Positions 48,661 to 56,059 of a stretch of 64,000 bases of DNA are shown here, in pieces. Origin of the DNA: Methylopila jiangsuensis. GTDB taxonomy: Bacteria; Pseudomonadota; Alphaproteobacteria; Rhizobiales; Methylopilaceae. Within the stretch, counting starts at the first letter, position 1. Every line of letters begins with the position of its first letter. The notes under the pieces were generated by a model. The model did not search any database. It worked only from the letters and a program-made list of their open reading frames with translations, and had not been told where the DNA came from. The DNA is taken from contig NZ_BSFK01000005.1 of the NCBI RefSeq assembly GCF_027922305.1, positions 62,001 to 126,000 of the forward strand, read 5' to 3'. The position numbers and the translations under genes are program-made.

Positions 48661-49155
48661 TCATGGGCATGCGACCTGACGCCCATCGTAAGCGGTGTAG
48701 GTCCCAGTGCGGGGATTGTAGGAGCGAAAACGCTGCGCGCAGTAGGAGTCTCTGCGCGAATAGCTGCGGCTGTTGGCCGCACCGGCGATCAGGGCGCCGG
48801 CGGCGACCCCCGCGATGGCGGCTGCGGCGTAGTTTCCGCGGTCCCGGTGGCGGTAGTAGCGGCGGCCGTAATAGCGGTCGCGATGGCGATAATGTCCGCC
48901 GCGGTAGTGACGCCGGCCGTTGTAATAGCGGTTTCCGCGGTAGTGGCGGCCGCCACGGTAATGCCGCCCGCCGCGCCAGCGGCGATCGCGCACGGTCTGC
49001 ACGTCGCCGGTGGCGAGCGCCTGCATCGCCTCGCCGCGCACCTGGTCGAGGGAACGGACGGGTTCGCGCGGCTGCGCGGAAGCCGGCGCGGCGCCGGCGA
49101 AGACGCCGGTGACGCCAATGGCGCCGGCGAGCGCGATGGCGATCATCTTGCGCAT
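48661..49155 (-). CDS. BA14K-like exported protein with Tyr/Arg/Gly-rich repeats
   Basis: A 164-residue protein. The signal peptide is MRKMIAIALAGAIGVTGVFA (cleavage near ASA). The centre is a repetitive HYRGG/RYYNGRRHYR/HRDRYYGRR segment. Next comes a hydrophobic Ala/Gly helix (AAAAIAGVAAGALIAGAA). The C-terminal BA14K motif is YCAQRFRSYNPRTGTYTAYDG. BA14K proteins are immunoreactive, lectin-like envelope proteins of Rhizobiales. The ATG at 49155 has GGAG 7 bases upstream. Confidence 0.85.
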   Translation of the reverse strand: MRKMIAIALAGAIGVTGVFAGAAPASAQPREPVRSLDQVRGEAMQALATGDVQTVRDRRWRGGRHYRGGRHYRGNRYYNGRRHYRGGHYRHRDRYYGRRYYRHRDRGNYAAAAIAGVAAGALIAGAANSRSYSRRDSYCAQRFRSYNPRTGTYTAYDGRQVACP

Positions 49156-49255
49156 AAGCATGCTCCTTGTTCTTGCGACGCGCCGGGCGCGCCGGATGAG
49201 CTCCTCGGCCCTTCCACGGTTCAAGCGGTCGGGACCTGCGCGGCGTTCCCGATTC

Positions 49256-49281
49256 CCCTGCTCACATGATCGTGAGCAGGG
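49256..49281. promoter_or_regulatory. Perfect 10-bp inverted repeat between divergent genes
   Basis: CCCTGCTCAC and GTGAGCAGGG around a 6-base centre, midway between the BA14K-like and DUF1176 genes, without a T run. It could be an operator or an RNA hairpin in the DUF1176 leader. Confidence 0.4.
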
Positions 49282-49375
49282 CGGGGCCGCGACGCCGCGC
49301 GCAAGGGGACGACCGCTCGAAACCGGGCGCGGAGCGCGTTACTTGGGACGCGGATGGAGTTGGGGAGTGCGGAAC

Positions 49376-50494
49376 ATGCGCGCGATGACGATGGCCCTCT
49401 TGGCGTTCGGCGCCGGGGTCTGGACGGCGCCGGCGCAGGCCGGGCCCCGGTTCGACGGCTGGACCGTCTCCTGCGTGGACGTGGCGAAAAGCGATCCGAA
49501 GCCCCACGCCAAGGCGGTCGCGACGCCGCCGGACTGCCGGGCGGCCTCGCAGGACGCGCCGGCCGCGGGCGCGGAGGCGCTGTCCGCCGCCGTGACGCGC
49601 GGCGGCGCGAAGGAGGCGCAGCCCATGCTGGCGTTTTCGGTCCGCAGGCCGGCGTCTCCGCTCGCCCGCGCGCGACTCGCGCTCGCGGTGGACGGCGGCA
49701 CGCCGGTGCGGCTGGCCCCCGGAGCGGACGTGACGGTCACCCCGGCGGAGAACGACCCCGCGGTGACGGAGGTGCGGCTGTCGGAGGGCGCGGCGCGGCG
49801 CCTGCTGCCGTTCCTGCGGCGCGGCAAGGTGCTGACGGTGGAGATCCTGGGGGAGGCGGACGGGAGCGTCGGCGCCGAGCTGGCGCTGCCGGGCCTGCAG
49901 GCCGCCTTCGCGGAGATCGACCGGGCGCAGGGGCGGGTGGACAAGCCGGAGGCGCTGGTGGCGCTGGTGGGCGGCGGCACGCCGGCCGCCCTGTCGGGCA
50001 AGGTGCGGGACGTGGGGCGCGAGGCGATCCCGCAGCGGCTGCGCACCGTGATGATGGACCGGGACTGCCCGGTCTGGGACCGCAACGAGGACGATCCGTC
50101 CTTTCTTGCCGACGAATCCTTCGCCGCCGATCTCGGCGACGGGCGCACGCTGTGGTCCATCGTCTGCTCGTCGGGCGGCTACAATGTGGAGTTCGCGCTG
50201 TTCATCGAGGACCCGTCCAAGGCGGCGGACCGGTTCGAGACCCTGCTGTTCGCCACCTTCCTGGAGTCGATCGGCTGGACCGGGGTCGATACGCTGACCA
50301 ACGTGGCCTACGATCCCGACAGGAAGCAGCTCACCGCCTTCGAGAAGGGCCGCGCGGCCGGCGACTGCGGCGTGGTGGGAACCTGGGAGTGGGGCGGCGC
50401 CGCCTTCCGCATGGTGGAGTTCCGCGCCAAGGAGGAGTGCGACGGCGTGGGCGAGCCCGGCAAGTTCCCGATCGTGTTCCGGGGCGAGCGCTGA
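49376..50494 (+). CDS. DUF1176 exported protein
   Basis: A 372-residue protein with a signal peptide (MRAMTMALLAFGAGVWTAPAQA). The body is the DUF1176 domain: PMLAFSVRR, CPVWDRNEDDPSFLADESFA, LWSIVCSSGGYNVEFALFI and QLTAFEKGRAAGDCGVVGTWEW-type tail. Several conserved cysteines probably pair in the periplasm. Function unknown. The ATG at 49376 follows GGGAGTGCGG. crcB starts 2 bases after its stop. Confidence 0.88.
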   Translation: MRAMTMALLAFGAGVWTAPAQAGPRFDGWTVSCVDVAKSDPKPHAKAVATPPDCRAASQDAPAAGAEALSAAVTRGGAKEAQPMLAFSVRRPASPLARARLALAVDGGTPVRLAPGADVTVTPAENDPAVTEVRLSEGAARRLLPFLRRGKVLTVEILGEADGSVGAELALPGLQAAFAEIDRAQGRVDKPEALVALVGGGTPAALSGKVRDVGREAIPQRLRTVMMDRDCPVWDRNEDDPSFLADESFAADLGDGRTLWSIVCSSGGYNVEFALFIEDPSKAADRFETLLFATFLESIGWTGVDTLTNVAYDPDRKQLTAFEKGRAAGDCGVVGTWEWGGAAFRMVEFRAKEECDGVGEPGKFPIVFRGER

Positions 50495-50496
50495 CC

Positions 50497-50874
50497 GTGG
50501 CGCCCTGGCTGCTGGTGGCGTTCGGCGGCGCGCTGGGCTCGGTCGCCCGGCACGGCGTCAACGTGGCGTCGGCGCGTCTGTTCGGCTCCGGCTTTCCCTT
50601 CGGCACGCTGACGGTGAACGTGGCCGGCGGCCTCGCCATGGGGCTGCTCGCGGGCCTGTTCGCGCTGAAGACCGGCGCGTCGCAGAACCTGCGGCTGTTC
50701 CTGATGACCGGCGTGCTCGGCGGATTCACCACCTTCTCCGCCTTCAGCCTCGACGCGATGACGCTGTGGGAGCGGGGCGAAGGCGGTCTGGCGGCGGTCT
50801 ATGTGGCCGCATCCGTCGGGCTTTCCATCGGCGCGGTGGCCGCGGGCCTCGCGCTGGCGCGCGCTCTGGGGTAA
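50497..50874 (+). CDS. crcB: Fluoride exporter CrcB/Fluc
   Basis: A 125-residue membrane protein with four helices that dimerises into a fluoride channel. Family motifs: VAFGGALGSVARHGVN, FPFGTLTVNVAGGLAMGLLAG and GVLGGFTTFSAFSLDAM. The start is GTG at 50497, two bases after the DUF1176 stop, so translation is probably coupled. I saw no fluoride riboswitch motif. Confidence 0.93.
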   Translation: MAPWLLVAFGGALGSVARHGVNVASARLFGSGFPFGTLTVNVAGGLAMGLLAGLFALKTGASQNLRLFLMTGVLGGFTTFSAFSLDAMTLWERGEGGLAAVYVAASVGLSIGAVAAGLALARALG

Positions 50875-50916
50875 GCGAAGGGTTTAAGCCAGAGTTCTCT
50901 CGGAAAGTCCGCGCCC

Positions 50917-52200
50917 ATGCCGCCACGCCCGCCCCGTGGTCCCAAGTCCGTTTCCGGCAAGTCCGTTTCCGGCAAGTCCGCGCCCGGCAAACCCGTCGCG
51001 GGGAAGTCCGCCGCCGGCCCGCGCCGGGGCGCCGCGCCGCGCGCCACCCGCAGCGCCATGAAGGCCGCCGCGGAGGCCGCGTTCCGCAAACCCGGCTCGC
51101 CCTCTCCCAAGACCCGCGCGGACGCGCCCGCGGCCGAGCCGGTCCGGGAGACGCCGAAGGCGCTGCCCGCGCTGCCGGGCAAGGCCGCCGGCGTGCAGTC
51201 GATCCCGGTGCGCGAGGCGGAGGAGGGCCTGCGGCTCGACCGCTGGTTCAAGGAGCGGTTTCCGGCGCTCGCCTTCGGCCATCTGCAGAAGCTGTGCCGC
51301 ACCGGCCAGATCCGCGTGGACGGCGCCCGCGCCAAGACCGCGACCCGGCTCTCCGTCGGCATGGTGGTGCGCGTGCCGCCGCTGAAGGACGAGGACGGCG
51401 ACGGCGAGGAGGTCGCCAAGCCCGCGCTGGTCCGCGCCCCCGCGCTCTCCAAGGACGCGGAGTTCCTGAAGGGCATCGCGATCTACGAGGACAAGGACGT
51501 GCTGGTGCTGAACAAGCCCCACGGCCTCGCGGTGCAGGGCGGCTCCGGCACCACCCGCCATGTGGACGGCATGCTGGCGGCGCTCACGGACCGTTCGGGC
51601 CAGAAGCCGCGCCTCGTCCACCGCATCGACAAGGACACCGCCGGCGTGCTGGTGACGGCCAAGACCCGGCTCGCCGCCGCGGAGCTGGCGCGCGCCTTCC
51701 GGTCGCGCACCACCCGCAAGGTCTACTGGGCGCTGGTTCCCGGCGTGCCGCGCACCCGGCAGGGCCGCATCTCCACCTATCTCGCCAAGGGCGAGGGCGA
51801 CGGGCCCGAGGGCGAGCTGATGCAGGTGGCCGAGCACGGCGACCGGGGCGCCAGCCACGCGCTGACCTATTACGCCGTGGTGGACAACGCCGGGCCGAAG
51901 CTCAGCTGGCTGTCGCTGAAGCCCGTCACCGGCCGCACCCACCAGCTGCGCGCCCATTGCGCCCACATCGGCCACCCGATCGTGGGCGACCCGAAATACT
52001 TCAACGTGGAGAACTGGGAGCTGCCGGGCGGGCTGCAGAACAGGCTGCACCTGCTGGCGCGCCGCCTCGTGATTCCGCTGCCGAGCGGCAAGGTGCTCGA
52101 CGTCTCCGCCCCGCTGCCGCCGCACATGGCGCAGTCGTGGAACCTGCTCGGCTTCGACGCCAGCCAGTACGACCCGATCGTCGACGCGCCGGAGGACTGA
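50917..52200 (+). CDS. rluC: RluC/RluD-family 23S rRNA pseudouridine synthase
   Basis: A 427-residue enzyme. The first 90 residues are a basic disordered tail with SGKSVSGKSAPGKPVAGKS repeats. The S4 RNA-binding domain follows (GLRLDRWFKERFPALAFGHL, RTGQIRVDGARAKT). The catalytic domain has VLNKPHGLAVQGGSG, HRIDKDTAGVLVTAK with the nucleophilic Asp, VTGRTHQLRAHCAHIGHPIVGDPKY. RluC (positions 955/2504/2580) is the more likely specificity, but RluD cannot be excluded. The tail is encoded partly by a 15-bp tandem repeat at 50946-50975. Confidence 0.9.
   Translation: MPPRPPRGPKSVSGKSVSGKSAPGKPVAGKSAAGPRRGAAPRATRSAMKAAAEAAFRKPGSPSPKTRADAPAAEPVRETPKALPALPGKAAGVQSIPVREAEEGLRLDRWFKERFPALAFGHLQKLCRTGQIRVDGARAKTATRLSVGMVVRVPPLKDEDGDGEEVAKPALVRAPALSKDAEFLKGIAIYEDKDVLVLNKPHGLAVQGGSGTTRHVDGMLAALTDRSGQKPRLVHRIDKDTAGVLVTAKTRLAAAELARAFRSRTTRKVYWALVPGVPRTRQGRISTYLAKGEGDGPEGELMQVAEHGDRGASHALTYYAVVDNAGPKLSWLSLKPVTGRTHQLRAHCAHIGHPIVGDPKYFNVENWELPGGLQNRLHLLARRLVIPLPSGKVLDVSAPLPPHMAQSWNLLGFDASQYDPIVDAPED
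50946..50975 (+). repeat. Two tandem 15-bp repeats in the rluC-type 5' coding region
   Basis: GTCCGTTTCCGGCAA occurs twice in perfect tandem, followed by a degenerate third copy at 50976-50990. It encodes the SVSGK repeats of the basic tail. Confidence 0.8.
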
Positions 52201-52242
52201 AATCCTGTTTGGATGGCGCGGCGGCGAGGTCCAGGCAGGCTT

Positions 52243-52692
52243 TCAGATCTGGTAGACGAAGGCCTGCATGGCGCCGTCGCCCATGTCGCGCAGTTCGGCC
52301 AATGTGCGCTTGTCCAGCACGTCGGAGATGGCGTCGCGCACGTCCAGCATCATCAGCCGGATGCGGCAGGTCTCCACGTCCTCGCAGTCGTCGCAGGGCA
52401 CATAGGCCGAGCGGCTGGCGCAGTTGATGGGCGCCAGCGGGCCGTCGAGCGCGCGCACGATGGAGCCGACCATGATGTCGTCGGGCGATTTCGCCAGTTG
52501 GTAGCCGCCGGCCTTGCCCTTCTTGCTGGAGAGCATGCCGGCGTTGCGCAGCTCGCCGAGGATGGCGTCGAGGAACTTCTTCGGGATGGCGTTGCGCTCG
52601 GCGACCTCGGCCACGAAGGTGGAGCGGCCCGGCTCCAGCCGCGCCAGGTCGACCATCGCCTTCAGGCCGTATTTCGCCTTTTTCGTCAGCAT
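52243..52692 (-). CDS. Rrf2-family transcriptional regulator
   Basis: A 149-residue regulator. The winged helix is MLTKKAKYGLKAMVDLARL through KKFLDAILGELRNAGMLSSKKGKAGGYQLAK. Cysteines in PINCASRSAYVPC, DDCEDVETC could hold an iron-sulfur cluster as in IscR/NsrR, or be redox-sensitive. Which Rrf2 subgroup it belongs to is unclear; no iscS or suf genes adjoin it. Inverted repeats at 52741-52784, upstream of its start, are likely operator sites. Confidence 0.87.
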   Translation of the reverse strand: MLTKKAKYGLKAMVDLARLEPGRSTFVAEVAERNAIPKKFLDAILGELRNAGMLSSKKGKAGGYQLAKSPDDIMVGSIVRALDGPLAPINCASRSAYVPCDDCEDVETCRIRLMMLDVRDAISDVLDKRTLAELRDMGDGAMQAFVYQI

Positions 52693-52740
52693 CGCTTTGT
52701 CCCGACCGCCGCCCGAGGGCCAGCGGACCTCGCATCCTGA

Positions 52741-52784
52741 TTCAACACTCCGTTGAATATTGAGTCGCTTACTGGATTACCAGT
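52741..52784 (-). promoter_or_regulatory. Two inverted repeats upstream of the Rrf2 gene
   Basis: TTCAAC-N5-GTTGAA at 52741-52757 and ACTGG-N4-CCAGT at 52771-52784, both perfect in the arms, 49-92 bases upstream of the regulator start. The first is a typical size for an Rrf2 dimer site. Confidence 0.5.
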
Positions 52785-52790
52785 GGCGCG

Positions 52791-53210
52791 TCAGCGTTTC
52801 AGGATTTTCCAGACCCCGGAGCCGCCCGCGATCTCCCGTTCGCCCACCCGCAGCACGCCCTTCATGAACACCAGCGACGAGGTGAGGCGGAACACCTGCG
52901 GGTCCACCTCCACGAACTCGCCCATCTGGGCGGCGGAGACGAACTGCATGTCGAACTGGATGGTGACGCTGGGCCGCCCGTCCGCCGCGTCCCAGGCCGC
53001 GACGCCGAGCGCCCGGTCGGCGAGCGTCATCAGCATGCCGCCATGCACCACGCCGATCAGGTTGGCGTGCTTCTGCTCGGCGATGAAGCCGAAGGCGCGC
53101 AGCCCGTTTTCGCGCCGGCGCACATAGATCGGCCCCACGAGATCGATGAAGCCCCCGTCCGGGAACAGCTCCCAGCCGTGGCGGAGCGGGTCGAAGGCGG
53201 CGTCGGTCAT
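52791..53210 (-). CDS. PaaI-family hotdog thioesterase
   Basis: A 139-residue hotdog-fold acyl-CoA thioesterase. It shows KHANLIGVVHGGMLMTLADRALGVAAW, where HGGMLMTLAD is the family helix with its catalytic acidic residue, and SVTIQFDMQFVSAAQMGEFV. Substrate unknown. It lies 4 bases after the fumarase stop on the same strand, so it is the third gene of the CoA-transferase/fumarase unit. Confidence 0.87.
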   Translation of the reverse strand: MTDAAFDPLRHGWELFPDGGFIDLVGPIYVRRRENGLRAFGFIAEQKHANLIGVVHGGMLMTLADRALGVAAWDAADGRPSVTIQFDMQFVSAAQMGEFVEVDPQVFRLTSSLVFMKGVLRVGEREIAGGSGVWKILKR

Positions 53211-53214
53211 AGCG

Positions 53215-54735
53215 TCAGGTCTTTCGCCAGAGATCAGGACCGATCACATGGATCGAGGCGCCGGTGGAGTCCACCGCCACCGTGACCGGCATCTCCTCCA
53301 CCTCGAACTCGTGGATCGCCTCCATGCCGAGGTCCGCGAAGGCCAGCACGCGGGAGGCGCGCACCGCCTGCGCCACCAGAATCGCGGCGCCGCCGACCGC
53401 GATCAGCGAGGCCGCGCCGTGGCGGCGGATGGCCTCCACCGCGCCGGGGCCCCGCTCGGCCTTGCCGATCATGGCGAGGAGGCCGGTCCGCTCCAGCAGC
53501 AGGTCGGTGAAGCCGTCCATGCGGGTGGCGGTGGTGGGGCCGGCGGGGCCGACCGCCTCGGCCCCCACCGCCTTCACGGGGCCGACGTAATAGATCACGC
53601 GGCCGTCGAGGGCGACGGGCAGGCTTTCGCCGCGGGCGATCATCTCCGCCATGCGCGTGTGGGCGGCGTCGCGCCCCGTGAGCAGCCGGCCCGACAGCAG
53701 CAGCCGGTCGCCCGCGCGCCACGATCGAACCTCGTCCCGGGTCAGCCGGTCGAGGTCCACCGGCCGTGCGGCGTCCGCGGTGCGCTCCCGCACGATCTCC
53801 GGCCAGTCGTCCGCGGAAGGAACGGCGAAGGTCGCGGGGCCGGAGCCGTCGAGGGCGAAGCGCACATAGCGGTTGGCGGCGCATTGGGGCATCAGCGCCA
53901 CCGGCTTCGAGGCGGCGTGGGTCGGGAAGGTCCTGATCTTCACGTCGAGCACGGTGGTGAGGCCGCCGAGCCCCTGTGCGCCGAGGCCCAGCGCGTTGAT
54001 GCGCTCGTAGAGCCTGAGCCGCATCTCCTCGAGCTTCGTGGCCGGGCCGCGCCGGATCAGGTCCAGCATGTCGATCGGCTCGAACAGCGCCTCCTTCGCC
54101 AGCAGCATGGCCTTGTCGGCGCTGCCGCCGACGCCGATCCCGATCAGCCCCGGCGGGCACCAGCCGGCGCCGAGGGTCGCGAGGGTCTCCACGATCCAGT
54201 CCTCGACCGGGGCGGACGGGTTGAGCTGGGCGAAGCGGGCCTTGTTCTCCGAGCCGCCGCCCTTGGCGGCGACGATGGCCTCCACCCGGTCGCCGGCGAC
54301 CAGATCCACATGCACCATGGCCGGGGCGTTGTCGCCGGTGTTGCGGCGCTCGAACAGCGGATCGCCCACCATGGTGGCGCGCAACGGGTTGGCCTCGTCG
54401 AGATAGGCGAGGCGCACCGCCTCGTTCACCAGCTCCTCGATCCCCCGGGAGGTGGCGAAGCGCACGTTGACGCCCACCTTCAGGAACACCGCCGCGACGC
54501 CGGTGTCCTGGCACATGGGCCGGCGACCGATCAGCGCCAGACGCGAATTGACGAGGATCTGCGCCATGGCGTCCTTCGCCGCCGCGCTCTCTTCGCGCGC
54601 ATGGGCCGCCGCCAGATGGCGCACGAAATCCGCCGGGTGAACATGCGAGACGAACTGCAGCGCGTCGGCGACGCTCTGGATGAAGTCGTCCTCGCGGATG
54701 ATCGTCTGGTCCCCGAGCGCCGCGGCGGCGGTCAC
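53215..54735 (-). CDS. Fumarate hydratase, class I (iron-sulfur)
   Basis: A 506-residue one-chain class I fumarase. The three [4Fe-4S] cysteines are in RPMCQDTGVA, GWCPPGLIGIGVGG and MPQCAANRYVRF. The N-terminal alpha part and the C-terminal beta part (YYVGPVKAVGAEAVGPAGPTTATRMD, IGKAERGPGAV) are both present. The start is GTG at 54735, two bases after the CoA-transferase stop. Some class I fumarases also hydrate mesaconate, which fits a CoA-transferase neighbour, but nothing here proves that. Confidence 0.94.
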   Translation of the reverse strand: MTAAAALGDQTIIREDDFIQSVADALQFVSHVHPADFVRHLAAAHAREESAAAKDAMAQILVNSRLALIGRRPMCQDTGVAAVFLKVGVNVRFATSRGIEELVNEAVRLAYLDEANPLRATMVGDPLFERRNTGDNAPAMVHVDLVAGDRVEAIVAAKGGGSENKARFAQLNPSAPVEDWIVETLATLGAGWCPPGLIGIGVGGSADKAMLLAKEALFEPIDMLDLIRRGPATKLEEMRLRLYERINALGLGAQGLGGLTTVLDVKIRTFPTHAASKPVALMPQCAANRYVRFALDGSGPATFAVPSADDWPEIVRERTADAARPVDLDRLTRDEVRSWRAGDRLLLSGRLLTGRDAAHTRMAEMIARGESLPVALDGRVIYYVGPVKAVGAEAVGPAGPTTATRMDGFTDLLLERTGLLAMIGKAERGPGAVEAIRRHGAASLIAVGGAAILVAQAVRASRVLAFADLGMEAIHEFEVEEMPVTVAVDSTGASIHVIGPDLWRKT

Positions 54736-54737
54736 GC

Positions 54738-55877
54738 TCAGGCGTCCTGAAGCGTGGGCTGGAACTCCGCCCTGAGCGCCGCGTCGTGCTGGCCGACGGC
54801 GGGCACGGGCCGGAGCTTCGGCCGCGCGCCGTCCACCACCGCCGGCGGGGCCAGCACCTCCGCCACGCCGTTCGGCGTCTCCACGGGCAGGGCGGTGGCG
54901 CTGCGGTGGGCGACGAGATCGGCGAGCGAAGAGATGCGGCCATAGGCGATGCGGTGGCGGTCGAGCGCGTCCGTCAGCTCGGCCACGCGGAAGCGGCCCA
55001 CGGCGGCCTGCACCAGCGCGTCGCAGGCGGCGCGGTTCCGCACCCGGTCCACGTTGGTGGCGAAGCGGGGATCATGGCCCGCTTCGGCCGCGTCCAGCAC
55101 CTCGGCGCAGAAGGTGCGCCATTCGGGATCGCTCTGGATCGCGATCACCACTTCGCCGTCGGTCATGCGGAAGGCGCCGTAAGGGGCGATCGAGGGATGG
55201 GCGAGGCCGAGCCGCGCCGGATCGCGCCCGCCGTAGCGGCGGGTGAGGTAGGGCACGTTCATGAAGTCCGCGAGCGTGTCGAACAACGACAGCGCGATGT
55301 GGCGGCCCTCGCCGGAGCGGCCGCGGGCGATCAGCGCCTCGAGGATGGCGGCGTGGGCGGCGTGTCCGGTGGCGATGTCGCAGACCGAGACGCCGACCCG
55401 CGCCGGCCCGCTCTCCGCCCCGCCGGTGATGGCGGACAGGCCGGTCTCGGTCTGGATCAGCAGGTCGTAGGCCTTGCGGTCGTAATCGGGCGCGCCTGCG
55501 GCGTAGCCGGAGATGTCGCAGCAGATCAGGCGCGGATGGCGCGCCCGGAGCTCGTCCGCGCCGAGTCCCAGCCGCGCCATGGCGCCGGGGGCGAAATTCT
55601 GGATGAACACGTCCGCGCGGGCGATCATCGCCTTCACCAGCGCCAGATCGGCCGGGGTCTTCAGGTCAACCTGGCAGCTTTCCTTGCCCCGGTTCGCCCA
55701 GACGAAATAGGTGGACTGGCCGAACACGCAGTCGTCGTAGCCGCGGGCGAAGTCGCCGCCGTAGCGCTCCAGTTTGATGACCCGGGCGCCGGCGTCGGCG
55801 AGCCGGGACGTGGCGACCGGGGCCGCCACCGCCTGCTCCATCGCCACCACCAGAACGCCGTCCAACGCGCCCGCCAT
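54738..55877 (-). CDS. CaiB/BaiF-family CoA-transferase
   Basis: A 379-residue family III CoA-transferase moving CoA between carboxylic acids. It shows LDGVLVVAMEQAVAAPVATSRLADAGARVIKLE, the nucleophilic Asp in RKAYDLLIQTETGLSAITG, VGVSVCDIATGHAAHAAIL and YGAFRMTDGEVVIAI. The ATG at 55877 fits the family N-terminus. It is the first gene of a unit with fumarase and a thioesterase, suggesting dicarboxylic CoA chemistry; citramalate, mesaconate or succinate are candidates. Confidence 0.9.
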   Translation of the reverse strand: MAGALDGVLVVAMEQAVAAPVATSRLADAGARVIKLERYGGDFARGYDDCVFGQSTYFVWANRGKESCQVDLKTPADLALVKAMIARADVFIQNFAPGAMARLGLGADELRARHPRLICCDISGYAAGAPDYDRKAYDLLIQTETGLSAITGGAESGPARVGVSVCDIATGHAAHAAILEALIARGRSGEGRHIALSLFDTLADFMNVPYLTRRYGGRDPARLGLAHPSIAPYGAFRMTDGEVVIAIQSDPEWRTFCAEVLDAAEAGHDPRFATNVDRVRNRAACDALVQAAVGRFRVAELTDALDRHRIAYGRISSLADLVAHRSATALPVETPNGVAEVLAPPAVVDGARPKLRPVPAVGQHDAALRAEFQPTLQDA

Positions 55878-56059
55878 GCGCCGCCTCCCGCTTGAACTCT
55901 GGGCCCTGTTACCGCCCGAGGGGCGCGGGGAAGTCAAACCCGCCGATGGGCGCGGGTCTCCCGCGTTGATCGCATTTTAACGTTTATGCACTTTTAGATT
56001 GAGAATCGTATCCGTCTGTGCACGCATCGCGTGTGTCTTTCGCGCGCGTCGGGGCGGTC

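Noticed and set aside
49226-49247. EcfG-like match on the minus strand upstream of the BA14K-like gene (GGAAC-N17-CGCT)
   Set aside because: The -10 differs from CGTT, and the region is GC-rich enough for chance matches.
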